A stretch of 64,000 nt of DNA, taken from positions 1-64,000 of the forward strand of contig NZ_JBFTER010000010.1 in the NCBI RefSeq assembly GCF_047229345.1, in the 5' to 3' direction. The stretch comes from Cellulomonas_A sp047229345. Its GTDB lineage: Bacteria > Actinomycetota > Actinomycetes > Actinomycetales > Cellulomonadaceae. Within the stretch, counting starts at the first letter, position 1, and the number at the start of each line of letters is the position of its first letter. This document shows positions 1-8,823 of this stretch, in pieces. Both the position numbers and the translations under genes were made by a program. The notes under the pieces are model-generated. The model had not been told where the DNA came from, ran no database searches, and saw nothing but the letters and a program-made list of their open reading frames with translations.

Positions 1-1008
1 GGCACGCACCGCACCGTCCGCGACGACCCCGCCGTGCACGGCGGCGCGCGCGGCGTCGGCGGGCCCGGCCGCGGCCACGTCGAGCTCCGCGGCGATCGCC
101 TGGGCGGCGTCGGCCTGCGCCTGCACCGCCTCGGCGAGCTCGTCGACCCACGGGCGCAGGGCTGCGAGCGAGCCGCGGAGCGTGCGTCCGATGACGGTGC
201 GCGCGCGGTCGGGGCCGGCGAGCATCGTGAGCCAGCGGTGGATCGGCGCGACGACCGCGGAGCCCAGCAGACCCTCGTGCGGCCCGACGTCCGGCACCAC
301 GAACAGCGGCGCCCCCTGCATCCCGTGCGCGCGCAGGCGCTCGAGCAGGTCGCCGCGCACGGTCGGCAGGGACGCCGGGGTCACGCGGTTGAGCACCATC
401 GCGATGGAGGCCCCGCGCGCGACGGCACCCTTGAGCACCTGCCACGGGAGCGCGTCGCCGTAGCGCGCGGCCGTCGTGACGAAGAGCCACAGGTCCGCGG
501 CCTCGAGGAGCCGGTGCGCCGACGCCCGGTTCGACTCGAGCACCGAGTCGAGGTCCGGGGCGTCGAGCAGCGCGACCCCGCGCGGGACGTGCGCGTTCGC
601 GACGACCTCGACGGCCTCGAGGACGGGGTGGTGCGCGAGGAGGTCCTCGTCGTCCGGGTGGTGCACGAGCACGGGGCGGCGCGTCGTCGGCCGCAGCACG
701 CCCGCGGCGGTGACCTCGGCGCCGAGCAGGGAGTTCACGAGCGTCGACTTGCCCGCGCCGGTCGAGCCGGCCACGACGACGACCGCGGGCGCCGAGAGCT
801 CCTCGAGCCGCGGGACGAGGTGGTCGGCGAGCTGGTCGAGCAGGCGGGCCCGGGACGCCCGCGCCTCGGGGACGCCGGGGACGTCCAGGGGGAACCCCGT
901 CCGCTCGACGTCCCGGTGCAGCACGCGCACGGCGTCGAGCAGCGACATCTGCGCCAGGGGCCGGACGAGCAGCTCCTCAGCGACTGCGGTCCCCGCGTGC
1001 GCACTCAC
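1..1008 (-). CDS. Dynamin-like P-loop GTPase, C-terminus outside window
   Basis: The first 336 codons of a GTPase read from GTG at 1008 to the window edge without a stop. The N-terminal ~45 residues are helical, followed by a P-loop (GSTGAGKST, about residues 57-65) and a switch-I-like stretch rich in Thr/Arg (RPTTRRPV). A DAPDLDS motif replaces the usual DxxG switch II, and LNRVTP lies where the base-recognition motif is expected. This is the layout of the dynamin/YfjP-like GTPases that actinobacteria often encode as tandem pairs; membrane association is inferred, not visible. The partner gene would lie beyond position 1. The start is chosen because the frame is open only shortly upstream; an AGGGAC stretch just before it is a weak ribosome site. 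The family is fairly certain, the cellular role is unknown. Confidence 0.75.
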   Translation of the reverse strand, partial: MSAHAGTAVAEELLVRPLAQMSLLDAVRVLHRDVERTGFPLDVPGVPEARASRARLLDQLADHLVPRLEELSAPAVVVVAGSTGAGKSTLVNSLLGAEVTAAGVLRPTTRRPVLVHHPDDEDLLAHHPVLEAVEVVANAHVPRGVALLDAPDLDSVLESNRASAHRLLEAADLWLFVTTAARYGDALPWQVLKGAVARGASIAMVLNRVTPASLPTVRGDLLERLRAHGMQGAPLFVVPDVGPHEGLLGSAVVAPIHRWLTMLAGPDRARTVIGRTLRGSLAALRPWVDELAEAVQAQADAAQAIAAELDVAAAGPADAARAAVHGGVVADGAVRA

Positions 1009-1226
1009 GTCCCTATAGTCGCGTGCCGACGTGAACAGGCCAAACGCACGCGCCGCAGCGACCGCGGCGGGTCCGCCGGTGCGCGTGTCGACCGTCACAG
1101 GCGGCCCGGGCGCCTCGACCCGGCCGCGTGGCACCGGGTCGCGAGCGCGCGCGGGACGAGCCGATACGGTAGGCCGGAGAGACCCGGCGGCCCGGCGCTC
1201 CGCGCGAGCACCGACGGCCGGGCCCC

Positions 1227-2166
<940 letters not shown>

Positions 2167-2210
2167 CGCCGCTCACCCGTCCCGTCCGTCGCGCCCCGGT
2201 GTCGGGGTGC

Positions 2211-2981
2211 TCAGTCCACCGGTCGCAGCGGTTCGTCGGGCGGCAGGTCGCCCCCGTGCCCCCGCGCCGACTTCCACGCGCGCCACCGGTCCACGATCGT
2301 CACGACCCCCGTGATCGCCACCGCGAGCGCGATGGCCGCGAGCACGTCCGTGAGGAAGTGGTAGCCGAGGTACAGCCTGCTCAGCCCGACCACGGCGATG
2401 CCGAGCGCTGCCCCGATCGTCCACGTCACGATGCGGGCGGCCGTCGGGCGTCGGCGGCACGCGAGGTAGCCCGCGACGAGCAGGAACGTCGCCGTGCCGA
2501 TCGTGTGACCCGACGGGAACGAGGCCGTCGTCTCCGCGCCGGGGATGTCCATCGTCTCCGTCGGCGGCCGGGGGCGCGCGACCAGCCCCTTGATCGCGAG
2601 CGAGAGCAGCGTCGAGCCCGCCATGGCGCCCGCGAGGAGCAGCGGTCGCCACCACTCCCGCCGTGCGAGGCCCCAGAGCGCGCACGCCACGACGACCACC
2701 GCCGGGAGCACGGTCGGCCCGGTGACGAACGTGATGGCCGCGAGCACCGCGGTCGCCGCCTCGCCCCGCTGCTCGACGAGCCACGTCAGCAGCGGGCGGT
2801 CGAGCTCCGTCAGGTCGTCCTGCTCCTGCACGCCGTCGAGCAGCCCCCCGAAGACGGCCAGGCCGAACGCGACGAGCAGCAGGCCCGGGACGGTCGCGCG
2901 CACGAGCGCGTCACCCGTGACCCGCGACCACGCGCGGCGCAGCGACGAGACGTCGCCGGGGACGGTGTGCTCGTGGGACAT
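2211..2981 (-). CDS. PAP2-family membrane phosphatase
   Basis: A 256-residue integral membrane protein with about six hydrophobic segments and the three PAP2 signature motifs in order: KGLVARPRP (about residues 123-131), FPSGH (about 143-147) and SRLYLGYHFLTD (about 187-198). The His residues of motifs 2 and 3 form the phosphoenzyme relay in this family, which removes phosphate from phosphatidate, undecaprenyl pyrophosphate or similar lipids at the outer membrane face. The substrate here is not determined. The start codon is preceded by TAGCGT with six bases between, fitting a leaderless transcript and fixing the start. The hydrolase gene downstream may share the message. Confidence 0.88.
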   Translation of the reverse strand: MSHEHTVPGDVSSLRRAWSRVTGDALVRATVPGLLLVAFGLAVFGGLLDGVQEQDDLTELDRPLLTWLVEQRGEAATAVLAAITFVTGPTVLPAVVVVACALWGLARREWWRPLLLAGAMAGSTLLSLAIKGLVARPRPPTETMDIPGAETTASFPSGHTIGTATFLLVAGYLACRRRPTAARIVTWTIGAALGIAVVGLSRLYLGYHFLTDVLAAIALAVAITGVVTIVDRWRAWKSARGHGGDLPPDEPLRPVD

Positions 2982-3204
2982 GCACCGACGCTACCCAGGC
3001 GCGTCGCGACCGGCGCGCCGAGCCCGCGGGTGGACGGGCTCGTCGCGGGGCGGAGCGAGACACGCCCTGCACCCGGTCCGTCGCGGGACCGGCCGCGCGA
3101 AAAAGGGATGACCCGGGCACCGGCGCGGTGGTTCCGTGGACGTACCGCGGTGACCTCCCGGGCCAGGCCAGGCCCACTCGCACGACCTCACGGAGACCAC
3201 CACC

Positions 3205-3402
3205 ATGCACCCCACCACGACCTACGACCTCATCCGTCGCGACCACGAGGAGCGCCTCGCCGCCGCGCGTGCGGAGCGGGCGCGCCGCCCGGTCCTCGAC
3301 CGCCGAGATCCCGCGTCGGACGCCTCGGGTCGACCACCCCAACAGCGGCGCCGTCCGTGGCTGATCCTCGCGGTCCCGGCTCTCGCCGGCGCCGCACGCT
3401 GA
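3205..3402 (+). CDS. Small basic hypothetical protein
   Basis: A 65-residue protein with a charged Arg/Glu-rich N-terminal half (RRDHEERLAAARAERARR) and a short C-terminal hydrophobic stretch (WLILAVPALAGA) that could anchor it in the membrane. ACGGAGA precedes the ATG at a usable distance. The stop codon falls inside the first unit of a 19-bp tandem repeat, so the last residues and the stop are encoded by repeat DNA. No family is recognised and function is unknown. The composition resembles real small actinobacterial proteins, but it could be a chance frame. Confidence 0.5.
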   Translation: MHPTTTYDLIRRDHEERLAAARAERARRPVLDRRDPASDASGRPPQQRRRPWLILAVPALAGAAR

Positions 3403-3482
3403 GCCCGGCGCCGCACGCCGAGCCCGGCGCCGCACGCTGCGCCCGACGCCGCACGCTGAGCCCGGCGCACGCCGAGCCCGCG
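3391..3482. repeat. 19-bp GC-rich tandem repeat, 4.8 copies
   Basis: Units start at 3391, 3410, 3429, 3448 and 3467 (the last truncated). The unit is GCCGCACGCTGAGCCCGGC with one to three substitutions per copy. It overlaps the stop codon of the preceding small gene and continues into the intergenic space. Confidence 0.85.
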
Positions 3483-3682
3483 CGTGCGAACCGGCGCTCG
3501 GGGTCGCACCTCCCGGCACGACGCTGCACCGCACGACCGACGACGCGGACCACCCCCGGGGTCCGCGTCGTCGCGCTGCCCGCAGGGACCGATCCGCGCC
3601 CGCCGGTCGGGGCCGCGTGGAAGCATGGGCGCATGACTCCCCGGGTGACGCCGCCGACCGGCTCGCGCGCCCTGCCCGCGTC

Positions 3683-4027
3683 GTGAGCTCCGGCGACGTC
3701 GCGTCGGGCCGCCCCGCCGCACGGCCGGGCCGGGGCCCGCGCGTCCGCGCAGCCCTGCGCGCGCTCGGCGAGCGGGTCGTGCTCGGGACGGTCGCCGGCG
3801 GGGCCATGACGCTCGTCCTGGCGTGGGCCGGGCTGCCGTGGCGCACCGCGCTGGTCGCGGGCGGCGTCGCCGCGGTCGTCGTCGTGCTCGCGGGGTGGGT
3901 GGCCTCGACCGTTCCCCCCGTCCCGCCCGTGCCGGACGCGCCCGGGACGTCGAGCACCCCGGACGGGACGAGCGACGGCGCGCCAGGCGAACCGGGCAGG
4001 TCGGGCCCGCGCCGACCGGCGCCGTAG
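3683..4027 (+). CDS. Small membrane protein, two predicted helices
   Basis: A 114-residue protein with an Arg-rich cytoplasmic start, two hydrophobic helices joined by a short LPWR turn (roughly residues 33-53 and 57-77) and a Pro/Gly/Ser-rich polar tail. No family is recognised. The GTG at 3683 overlaps the TGA of a 17-codon open frame (3633-3686) in a GTGA arrangement, suggesting coupling; an alternative in-frame GTG exists at 3617. The TAG stop (4025-4027) forms the first half of the TAGGCT hexamer that probably drives the next gene, orn. Confidence 0.6.
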   Translation: MSSGDVASGRPAARPGRGPRVRAALRALGERVVLGTVAGGAMTLVLAWAGLPWRTALVAGGVAAVVVVLAGWVASTVPPVPPVPDAPGTSSTPDGTSDGAPGEPGRSGPRRPAP

Positions 4028-4036
4028 GCTGGCGGG

Positions 4037-4750
4037 GTGACGACGACGGGTAACGGACACACGAGCAACGACCGGATCGTGTGGATCGACTGCGAGATGA
4101 CGGGCCTCGACCTCACGGCGGACGCGCTCATCGAGGTCGCCGCGGTCGTGACGGACTCCGAGCTCAACGTGCTCGGCGAGGGCGTCGAGGTGGTCGTGGC
4201 ACCCCCGCCGGGCGCGCTCGAGCAGATGAACGACTTCGTGCGGGACATGCACACGACGTCCGGGCTGCTGCTCGACCTGCCCGGCGGCACGACGCTCGCC
4301 CAGGCGCAGGAGCAGGTGCTCGACTACATCCGGGAGTGGGTCCCCGAGCCCGGGCGCGCGCCGCTCGCGGGCAACTCCGTGGGCACGGACAAGACGTTCC
4401 TCGACCGCGACATGCCCGAGCTCGTCGGCTACCTGCACTACCGCGTGATCGACGTCTCCTCGATCAAGGAGCTCGCCCGGCGCTGGTACCCGCGCGTGTA
4501 CTTCGCGTCGCCCAAGAAGAACGGCGGGCACCGCGCGCTCGCGGACATCCTCGAGAGCATCGACGAGCTGCGGTACTACCGGGCGGCGCTCCTCGTGCCG
4601 CAGCCGGGGCCGGACTCCAAGACCGCGAAGGCCATCGCCGCCGAGGTCGTCGCGACGTCGGTCGCGGGCGGTGCGTCCGCGGCGCCGACGGGCGCCGGGA
4701 CCGGTGACGCGGCCGGCGCCGCGGTATCCGGTGCACCGCACCCCGCCTGA
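4037..4750 (+). CDS. orn: Oligoribonuclease
   Basis: A 237-residue 3'-5' exoribonuclease of the DEDDh family that finishes RNA decay by cutting 2-5-mers, including pGpG from cyclic di-GMP, to mononucleotides. Visible motifs are WIDCEMTGLD (Exo I Asp/Glu, about residues 16-25), GNSVGTDKTFLDRDMP (Exo II) and HRALADILESI (Exo III with catalytic His and Asp). The body is about 200 residues, as usual; the last 30 are an Ala/Gly-rich tail, common in actinobacterial copies. The GTG start sits six bases after TAGGCT (4025-4030), indicating a leaderless mRNA. A GGDEF-EAL protein near 40 kb makes a link to cyclic di-GMP turnover plausible. Confidence 0.97.
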   Translation: MTTTGNGHTSNDRIVWIDCEMTGLDLTADALIEVAAVVTDSELNVLGEGVEVVVAPPPGALEQMNDFVRDMHTTSGLLLDLPGGTTLAQAQEQVLDYIREWVPEPGRAPLAGNSVGTDKTFLDRDMPELVGYLHYRVIDVSSIKELARRWYPRVYFASPKKNGGHRALADILESIDELRYYRAALLVPQPGPDSKTAKAIAAEVVATSVAGGASAAPTGAGTGDAAGAAVSGAPHPA

Positions 4751-4826
4751 CCTTGTACACTTCTTCTCGCGCCGTCCGCGGCGCAGGCTGGCCGGGACCC
4801 GGAGCGACGGGTGCCGCGCAGGCATG

Positions 4827-4902
4827 GTGGGTATAGCTCAGCTGGTAGAGCACCTGGTTGTGGTCCAGGGGGTCGCGGGTTCAAGTCCCGTTACTCACCC
4901 CA
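4827..4902 (+). tRNA. tRNA-His (anticodon GTG), CCA encoded
   Basis: Acceptor stem GTGGGTA/TACTCAC, anticodon GTG at 4860-4862 and T arm GGTTCAAGTCC. The base before the mature 5' end is G (4826) and the discriminator is C (4899), as expected for the extra G-1:C73 pair of tRNA-His. CCA is encoded at 4900-4902. A TACACT hexamer at 4756-4761 is a plausible -10. Confidence 0.96.
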
Positions 4903-4906
4903 GCAC

Positions 4907-4939
4907 GAAGGCCCCGCACTCCTCGAGTGCGGGGCCTTC
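4907..4939 (+). terminator. Terminator after tRNA-His
   Basis: Perfect 14-bp stem GAAGGCCCCGCACT / AGTGCGGGGCCTTC with a five-base loop, starting five bases after the encoded CCA. It lacks a long T run, as is common for actinobacterial terminators. Confidence 0.8.
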
Positions 4940-5008
4940 GTCGTGCTGTCGGCTGCCTCGCCGCCGAGCCGGCCCCGTGGGCCGGACCCGGCTCGCGGGC
5001 CGCGGGGC

Positions 5009-5929
5009 TCAGAGCCTGGCCGCGAGGGCGTCCGCGAAGCGCTCGAGGGACCCGTCGCCGAGCGAGAAGAACAGCGACGGCTCCGTCAGGGCGAGCTCGA
5101 GCACGACGGGGTGACCGGCGTCGTCCGGGACCAGGTCGACGCGCGCGTACAGCAGCGGGCCCTCGAGGCCGTCCACGAGCTGCGGCAGCGCCGCGACGAC
5201 GCGCTCGGCGACCGCGATCTCCTCCGCGCTCGCCTCGCGCGCGGTCATGACCTCCCGCTTCACGGTGTCACCCTCGGCGTCCTCGGCGCGGAACGGGCCC
5301 TCGAGCTGCGGGGCCTTGCGGACCGCGTGGCTGAACCGGCCGTCCACGAACACGAGCGCGCTCTCGCCGACGGAGTCGACCTGCCGGAGGTAGCGCTGGA
5401 CCATGACGTGCCGGCCCGCGGTGAGCAGGTTCTTCGCGTGCGTGATGGCCAGGGCCCGCGACGGGGTCTCCCCGGCGTTGTAGCGGCCGGTGTCCCGCGA
5501 GCCCGTCGAGATGGTCGGCTTGATGACGAAGTCGCCGAACGCCGGGAAGCGCGTGTGGATCGCGCGCGAGTCGAAGTTGCGCTCCGGGTCGAGCCAGATG
5601 GTCGGGATGATCGGCAGGCCGGCGCTCTCGAGCGCGCGCTGGTACTGCTTGTCGACGTTCCACGCGACGGCCGGCGCCGGGTTGACCAGGCGCGAGACCT
5701 CCTGGACCTTGCGGGTCCAGGCGAGGAACTCCTCGGGGTGCTGGGTGTAGTCCCACGTCGAGCGGATCAGCACGAGGTCGTAGGACGACCAGTCGACCGC
5801 CGGGTCGTCCCAGACGACGGGCTCGGCGGTGATGCCGCGCTCCGCCAGGGCCGGGACCAGCGGGCGGTCGTCGGCCTCGAGCTCGGGGAGGGCGGACGAG
5901 GTCGCGAGGGCGATGCGGGGCTGGGTCAC
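5009..5929 (-). CDS. ATP-grasp domain protein
   Basis: A 306-residue ATP-grasp protein. The N-terminal ~100 residues form a pre-ATP-grasp domain (DLVLIRSTWDYTQHPEEF), then come the nucleotide-binding core (FVIKPTISTGSRDTGRY, a mobile Gly/Ser loop after the conserved Lys) and C-terminal metal-binding residues (YARVDLV, LELALTEPSLFF). These enzymes ligate a carboxylate to an amine or thiol through an acylphosphate; substrates are not predictable here. The start is GTG at 5929 because TACGCT lies six bases upstream. It is an isolated gene on the minus strand. Confidence 0.85.
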   Translation of the reverse strand: MTQPRIALATSSALPELEADDRPLVPALAERGITAEPVVWDDPAVDWSSYDLVLIRSTWDYTQHPEEFLAWTRKVQEVSRLVNPAPAVAWNVDKQYQRALESAGLPIIPTIWLDPERNFDSRAIHTRFPAFGDFVIKPTISTGSRDTGRYNAGETPSRALAITHAKNLLTAGRHVMVQRYLRQVDSVGESALVFVDGRFSHAVRKAPQLEGPFRAEDAEGDTVKREVMTAREASAEEIAVAERVVAALPQLVDGLEGPLLYARVDLVPDDAGHPVVLELALTEPSLFFSLGDGSLERFADALAARL

Positions 5930-5985
5930 CCGTGCAGCGTAGCGAGCCGCCGTCCGGGCCACAGCGCGGCTGCGGCCCTGGGCGG

Positions 5986-7017
5986 TCAGGCCGTGCGACC
6001 GGCCGGCGCCTCACCGTCGTGCGCCGCGCGCGTCACGCGGTTCAGGGCGGCGAGCAGCGACGCGCCGTCGAGCGAGCCGACGACCCGCCCCTCGTCCGTG
6101 ACCGGCACGTGCCCGTCGGGGGCAGCCGCCAACCGGGCGAAGGCGGCGTCGAGCGACGCCCCGAGCGGGAGGGCGTCGGCCGGCGTGACGCCCGACCCGT
6201 GCGCGTCACCAGCACCGGGAGCGCCCGGGGCGAGCGTCAGGTCCGTCAGCTCGACGCGGCCCAGCGAGAGCAGCCGGACGGCCGCCCCCTGCCCGACGAG
6301 GTCGGCCACCGCGGGGCTCGCGGGTGCCGCGAGCACCTGCACCGGGTCGGCGAGCTGCTCGAGGTGGCCTCCCTTGCTCAGCACCGCGATGCGGTCCCCG
6401 AGGCGGACGGCCTCGTCGACGTCGTGCGTGACGAGCATCACGGTCGTGCCGAGCTCGCGGCGGATCCGCGCGAACTCCGTCTGGAGGCGGCGGCGCCCGA
6501 CCGGGTCGACCGCGCCGAACGGCTCGTCCATCAGCAGCACCGGCGGGTCCGACGCGAGCGCGCGCGCGACGCCGACGCGCTGGCGCTCGCCGCCCGAGAG
6601 CTCGTGCGGGTACCTCCGGGCGTACACCCCGGGGTCGAGGCCGACGAGGTCGAGCAGCTCCTCGACGCGCGCGGTGGTCCGGCGACGGTCCCAGCGCAGC
6701 AGCACGGGGACGGTCGCGACGTTCTGCGCGACCGTGCGGTGCGGGAACAGGCCGACGTGCTGGATCACGTAGCCCATGCGCCGGCGCAGCTCGACCGCGT
6801 CGGCGTGCGTGACGTCCTCGCCGCCGAGCAGGATCCGGCCCGACGAGGGCTCGACGAGGCGGTTCGCCATGCGCAGCGTCGTGGACTTGCCGCAGCCCGA
6901 CGGGCCGACGAGCGCGAGCAGCTCGTGCTCGCGGACCTCGAGCGAGAGGTCCTCGACCGCGACCGAGCCGTCCACGTAGACCTTGCGCACGTGCTCGAAC
7001 GCGATCGCGGTTCCCAT
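5986..7017 (-). CDS. Osmoprotectant (glycine betaine/choline-type) ABC importer ATPase with CBS domain
   Basis: A 343-residue ATPase of the OpuCA/ProV class that powers uptake of quaternary ammonium solutes. It has Walker A GPSGCGKST (about residues 36-44), Q-loop YVIQHVGLFPH, signature LSGGERQRVGVARAL, Walker B LLMDEPFGAVD and switch His in VTHDVDEA. About 60 C-terminal residues (GHVPVTDEGRVVGSLDG) form a CBS-type motif, which senses ionic strength in OpuA. TAGCGT seven bases before the ATG supports the start. It is divergent from the two permeases and the binding protein, with 122 bp between start codons; this differs from the usual ATPase-first operon. Confidence 0.92.
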   Translation of the reverse strand: MGTAIAFEHVRKVYVDGSVAVEDLSLEVREHELLALVGPSGCGKSTTLRMANRLVEPSSGRILLGGEDVTHADAVELRRRMGYVIQHVGLFPHRTVAQNVATVPVLLRWDRRRTTARVEELLDLVGLDPGVYARRYPHELSGGERQRVGVARALASDPPVLLMDEPFGAVDPVGRRRLQTEFARIRRELGTTVMLVTHDVDEAVRLGDRIAVLSKGGHLEQLADPVQVLAAPASPAVADLVGQGAAVRLLSLGRVELTDLTLAPGAPGAGDAHGSGVTPADALPLGASLDAAFARLAAAPDGHVPVTDEGRVVGSLDGASLLAALNRVTRAAHDGEAPAGRTA

Positions 7018-7139
7018 CCCGGGGACGCTACCGGGCCGGACCGACAACGGCCCTCCCGAGCGAGCGTCCGCCCGTCCGCTGCGCGGCCGTCGGTGGACCC
7101 CCTGTGCGGCTGTCGGCGGGCGCCGGTACGTTCGCCGGG

Positions 7140-7832
7140 ATGATCCCCTCCCGGGCGCTGCGCGCCGCGACCGAGCCCGCGAACCCGTGGCTGTCGTGGG
7201 ACTACGTCGTGCGCAACCAGGACGACATCCTGCGCGCGCTCTCCCAGCACACGACGCTGACGTTCCAGGCCGTCGCCATCGCGCTCGTGCTCGCCCTGCC
7301 GCTCGGCGCGCTCGCGCACGTCCGACCGCGGCTCGCCGGTCCGCTCGTCGGGACAGCGGGCGTGCTCTACACCGTGCCGTCGGTCGCGCTCTTCGCGATC
7401 CTCGCGCCGTGGACGGGGATCGGCCGCACGACCGTGCTGATCGGGCTGGTGACGTACGCGCTGCTCGTGCTGCTGCGCAACATCGTCGTCGGGCTCGCCG
7501 GGGTGGACCCCGCGGTGCGCGACGCGGCCCGGGGCCTCGGCTACGGCCGGCTGCGGCTCCTGCTCACCGTCGAGCTGCCCAACGCGCTGCCGGCGATCGT
7601 CGCGGGGGTCCGGCTCGCGACCGTGACCACGGTCGCGCTCGTGACGGTCGGGGTCGTGGTCGGGTACGGCGGGCTCGGCCAGCTGATGTTCCGCGGCTTC
7701 CGCAGCCGCTACCACGCCGAGATCATGACGGCGACGCTCCTGTGCCTCGCGCTCGCGCTCGTCTGCGACCTCGTGCTGTACGCGGCCGGTCGCGCCGTGA
7801 CGCCCTGGTCACGGGTGGGCCGGACCGCATGA
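7140..7832 (+). CDS. Osmoprotectant ABC transporter permease (first)
   Basis: A 230-residue inner-membrane permease with five to six helices and the ABC-importer coupling loop (DAARGLGYGRLRLLLTVELPNALPAIVAGVRLA, split here as EAA-like motif around residues 130-160) typical of OpuCB/OpuCD. The start is ATG at 7140 because TACGTT lies seven bases upstream. It ends 85 bp before the second permease, in the same orientation. Together with the minus-strand ATPase it should form the translocation pore for glycine betaine, choline or related solutes; the exact solute is inferred. Confidence 0.9.
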   Translation: MIPSRALRAATEPANPWLSWDYVVRNQDDILRALSQHTTLTFQAVAIALVLALPLGALAHVRPRLAGPLVGTAGVLYTVPSVALFAILAPWTGIGRTTVLIGLVTYALLVLLRNIVVGLAGVDPAVRDAARGLGYGRLRLLLTVELPNALPAIVAGVRLATVTTVALVTVGVVVGYGGLGQLMFRGFRSRYHAEIMTATLLCLALALVCDLVLYAAGRAVTPWSRVGRTA

Positions 7833-7917
7833 CGCGGGACGGCGTCGTGCGGGACGGCGGCAGGCCGGGCAGCGGCGTGCCGAGCAGCGGCGCGCCCGGC
7901 GCGACCAGGGAGGCGTG

Positions 7918-8601
7918 ATGGACGTCGTCTCCGAGGCGCTGCTCTGGCTCAACGACCCCCTCAACTGGACCGGCCCCGGGGGCGTGCTGGCGCTGGCCCG
8001 TGAGCACCTGCTGATCTCGGTCGCGGCGGTCGCGCTCGCGGCGGTCGTCGCGCTGCCGCTCGGGGTGTGGCTCGGCCACCGGCGCCGCGGCGGGACGGTC
8101 ACCGTCGTCGTCGCGAACACGTCGCGCGCGCTGCCGACGTTCGCGCTGCTCACGATCTTCGCGTCCGCCGGGCTGTTCGGGAGCTCGGCGACGACCCTCG
8201 CGGTCGCGATCTTCGCGGTCCCGCCCATCCTCACGAACGCCTACACCGGCGTCCTCGAGGTCGACGCCGACGTCCGCGACGCCGCCCGCGGCATGGGGAT
8301 GTCCGCCTGGACCTCGCTGCGACGCGTCGAGCTGCCTCTCGCGCTCCCCCTGATCGGTGCGGGGCTGCGGACGGCGGCGGTGCAGGTCGTCGCCACCGTG
8401 CCGCTCGCCGCGTTCGTCGGCGGGACCTCGCTCGGCTCGATCATCGCGTCGGGCCTGGCCCTGCAGCGCTACGGCGAGGTCCTCGCGGGCGGCGTGCTCG
8501 TCGCGGGCCTGTGCCTGCTCGTCGAGGCCGTCCTGGCCGGCGGGCAGCGCGTGCTCACGCCCCGGCCGATGCGTCGGCGCGTCGCGCGCGAGCGCTCGTG
8601 A
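7918..8601 (+). CDS. Osmoprotectant ABC transporter permease (second)
   Basis: A 227-residue permease of the same class, with an EAA-like loop DAARGMGMSAWTSLRRVE near residue 120 and about six hydrophobic segments. GGGAGG lies about five bases before the ATG at 7918; a GTG directly upstream is less well placed. Two non-identical permeases are standard for the OpuB/OpuC/ProW-type transporters and form a heterodimer. It is followed by a 222-bp gap with its own promoter-like elements before the binding-protein gene, so the binding protein may be made in excess. Confidence 0.9.
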   Translation: MDVVSEALLWLNDPLNWTGPGGVLALAREHLLISVAAVALAAVVALPLGVWLGHRRRGGTVTVVVANTSRALPTFALLTIFASAGLFGSSATTLAVAIFAVPPILTNAYTGVLEVDADVRDAARGMGMSAWTSLRRVELPLALPLIGAGLRTAAVQVVATVPLAAFVGGTSLGSIIASGLALQRYGEVLAGGVLVAGLCLLVEAVLAGGQRVLTPRPMRRRVARERS

Positions 8602-8673
8602 ACCCGCCTGCTCCTGACCGTGGCGCGTCGGACCCTGGGCCGTCGGACCGCAGGCCGTCACACCGTGGCCGAC

Positions 8674-8784
8674 CCGGTCAGTGACCGGCACCGGTGATGT
8701 CGCCGTGCCCGGTCGGATCGTGACCCGATGGTGACGCGCTGCACTGCCCGTGCTGTTGCCGACGCACGCCAGGACCGATCGAAT
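8674..8784 (+). promoter_or_regulatory. Palindrome and candidate promoter before binding-protein gene
   Basis: A 15-bp inverted repeat CCGGTCA-G-TGACCGG at 8674-8688 could be an operator or a weak hairpin. Downstream, TTGCCG (8756-8761) and TCGAAT (8779-8784) are separated by 17 bp and may be the -35 and -10. Three imperfect 15-bp repeats (GTCGGACC type) precede at about 8627-8670. Confidence 0.4.
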
Positions 8785-8823
8785 TGACCCACCACCCCGC
8801 CAGGCCTTCGCGAGGAGAACGCC

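Noticed and set aside
3391..3482. Tandem repeats considered as a replication origin or CRISPR
   Set aside because: Short contiguous 19-bp units without spacers, DnaA-box pattern or AT-rich unwinding region.
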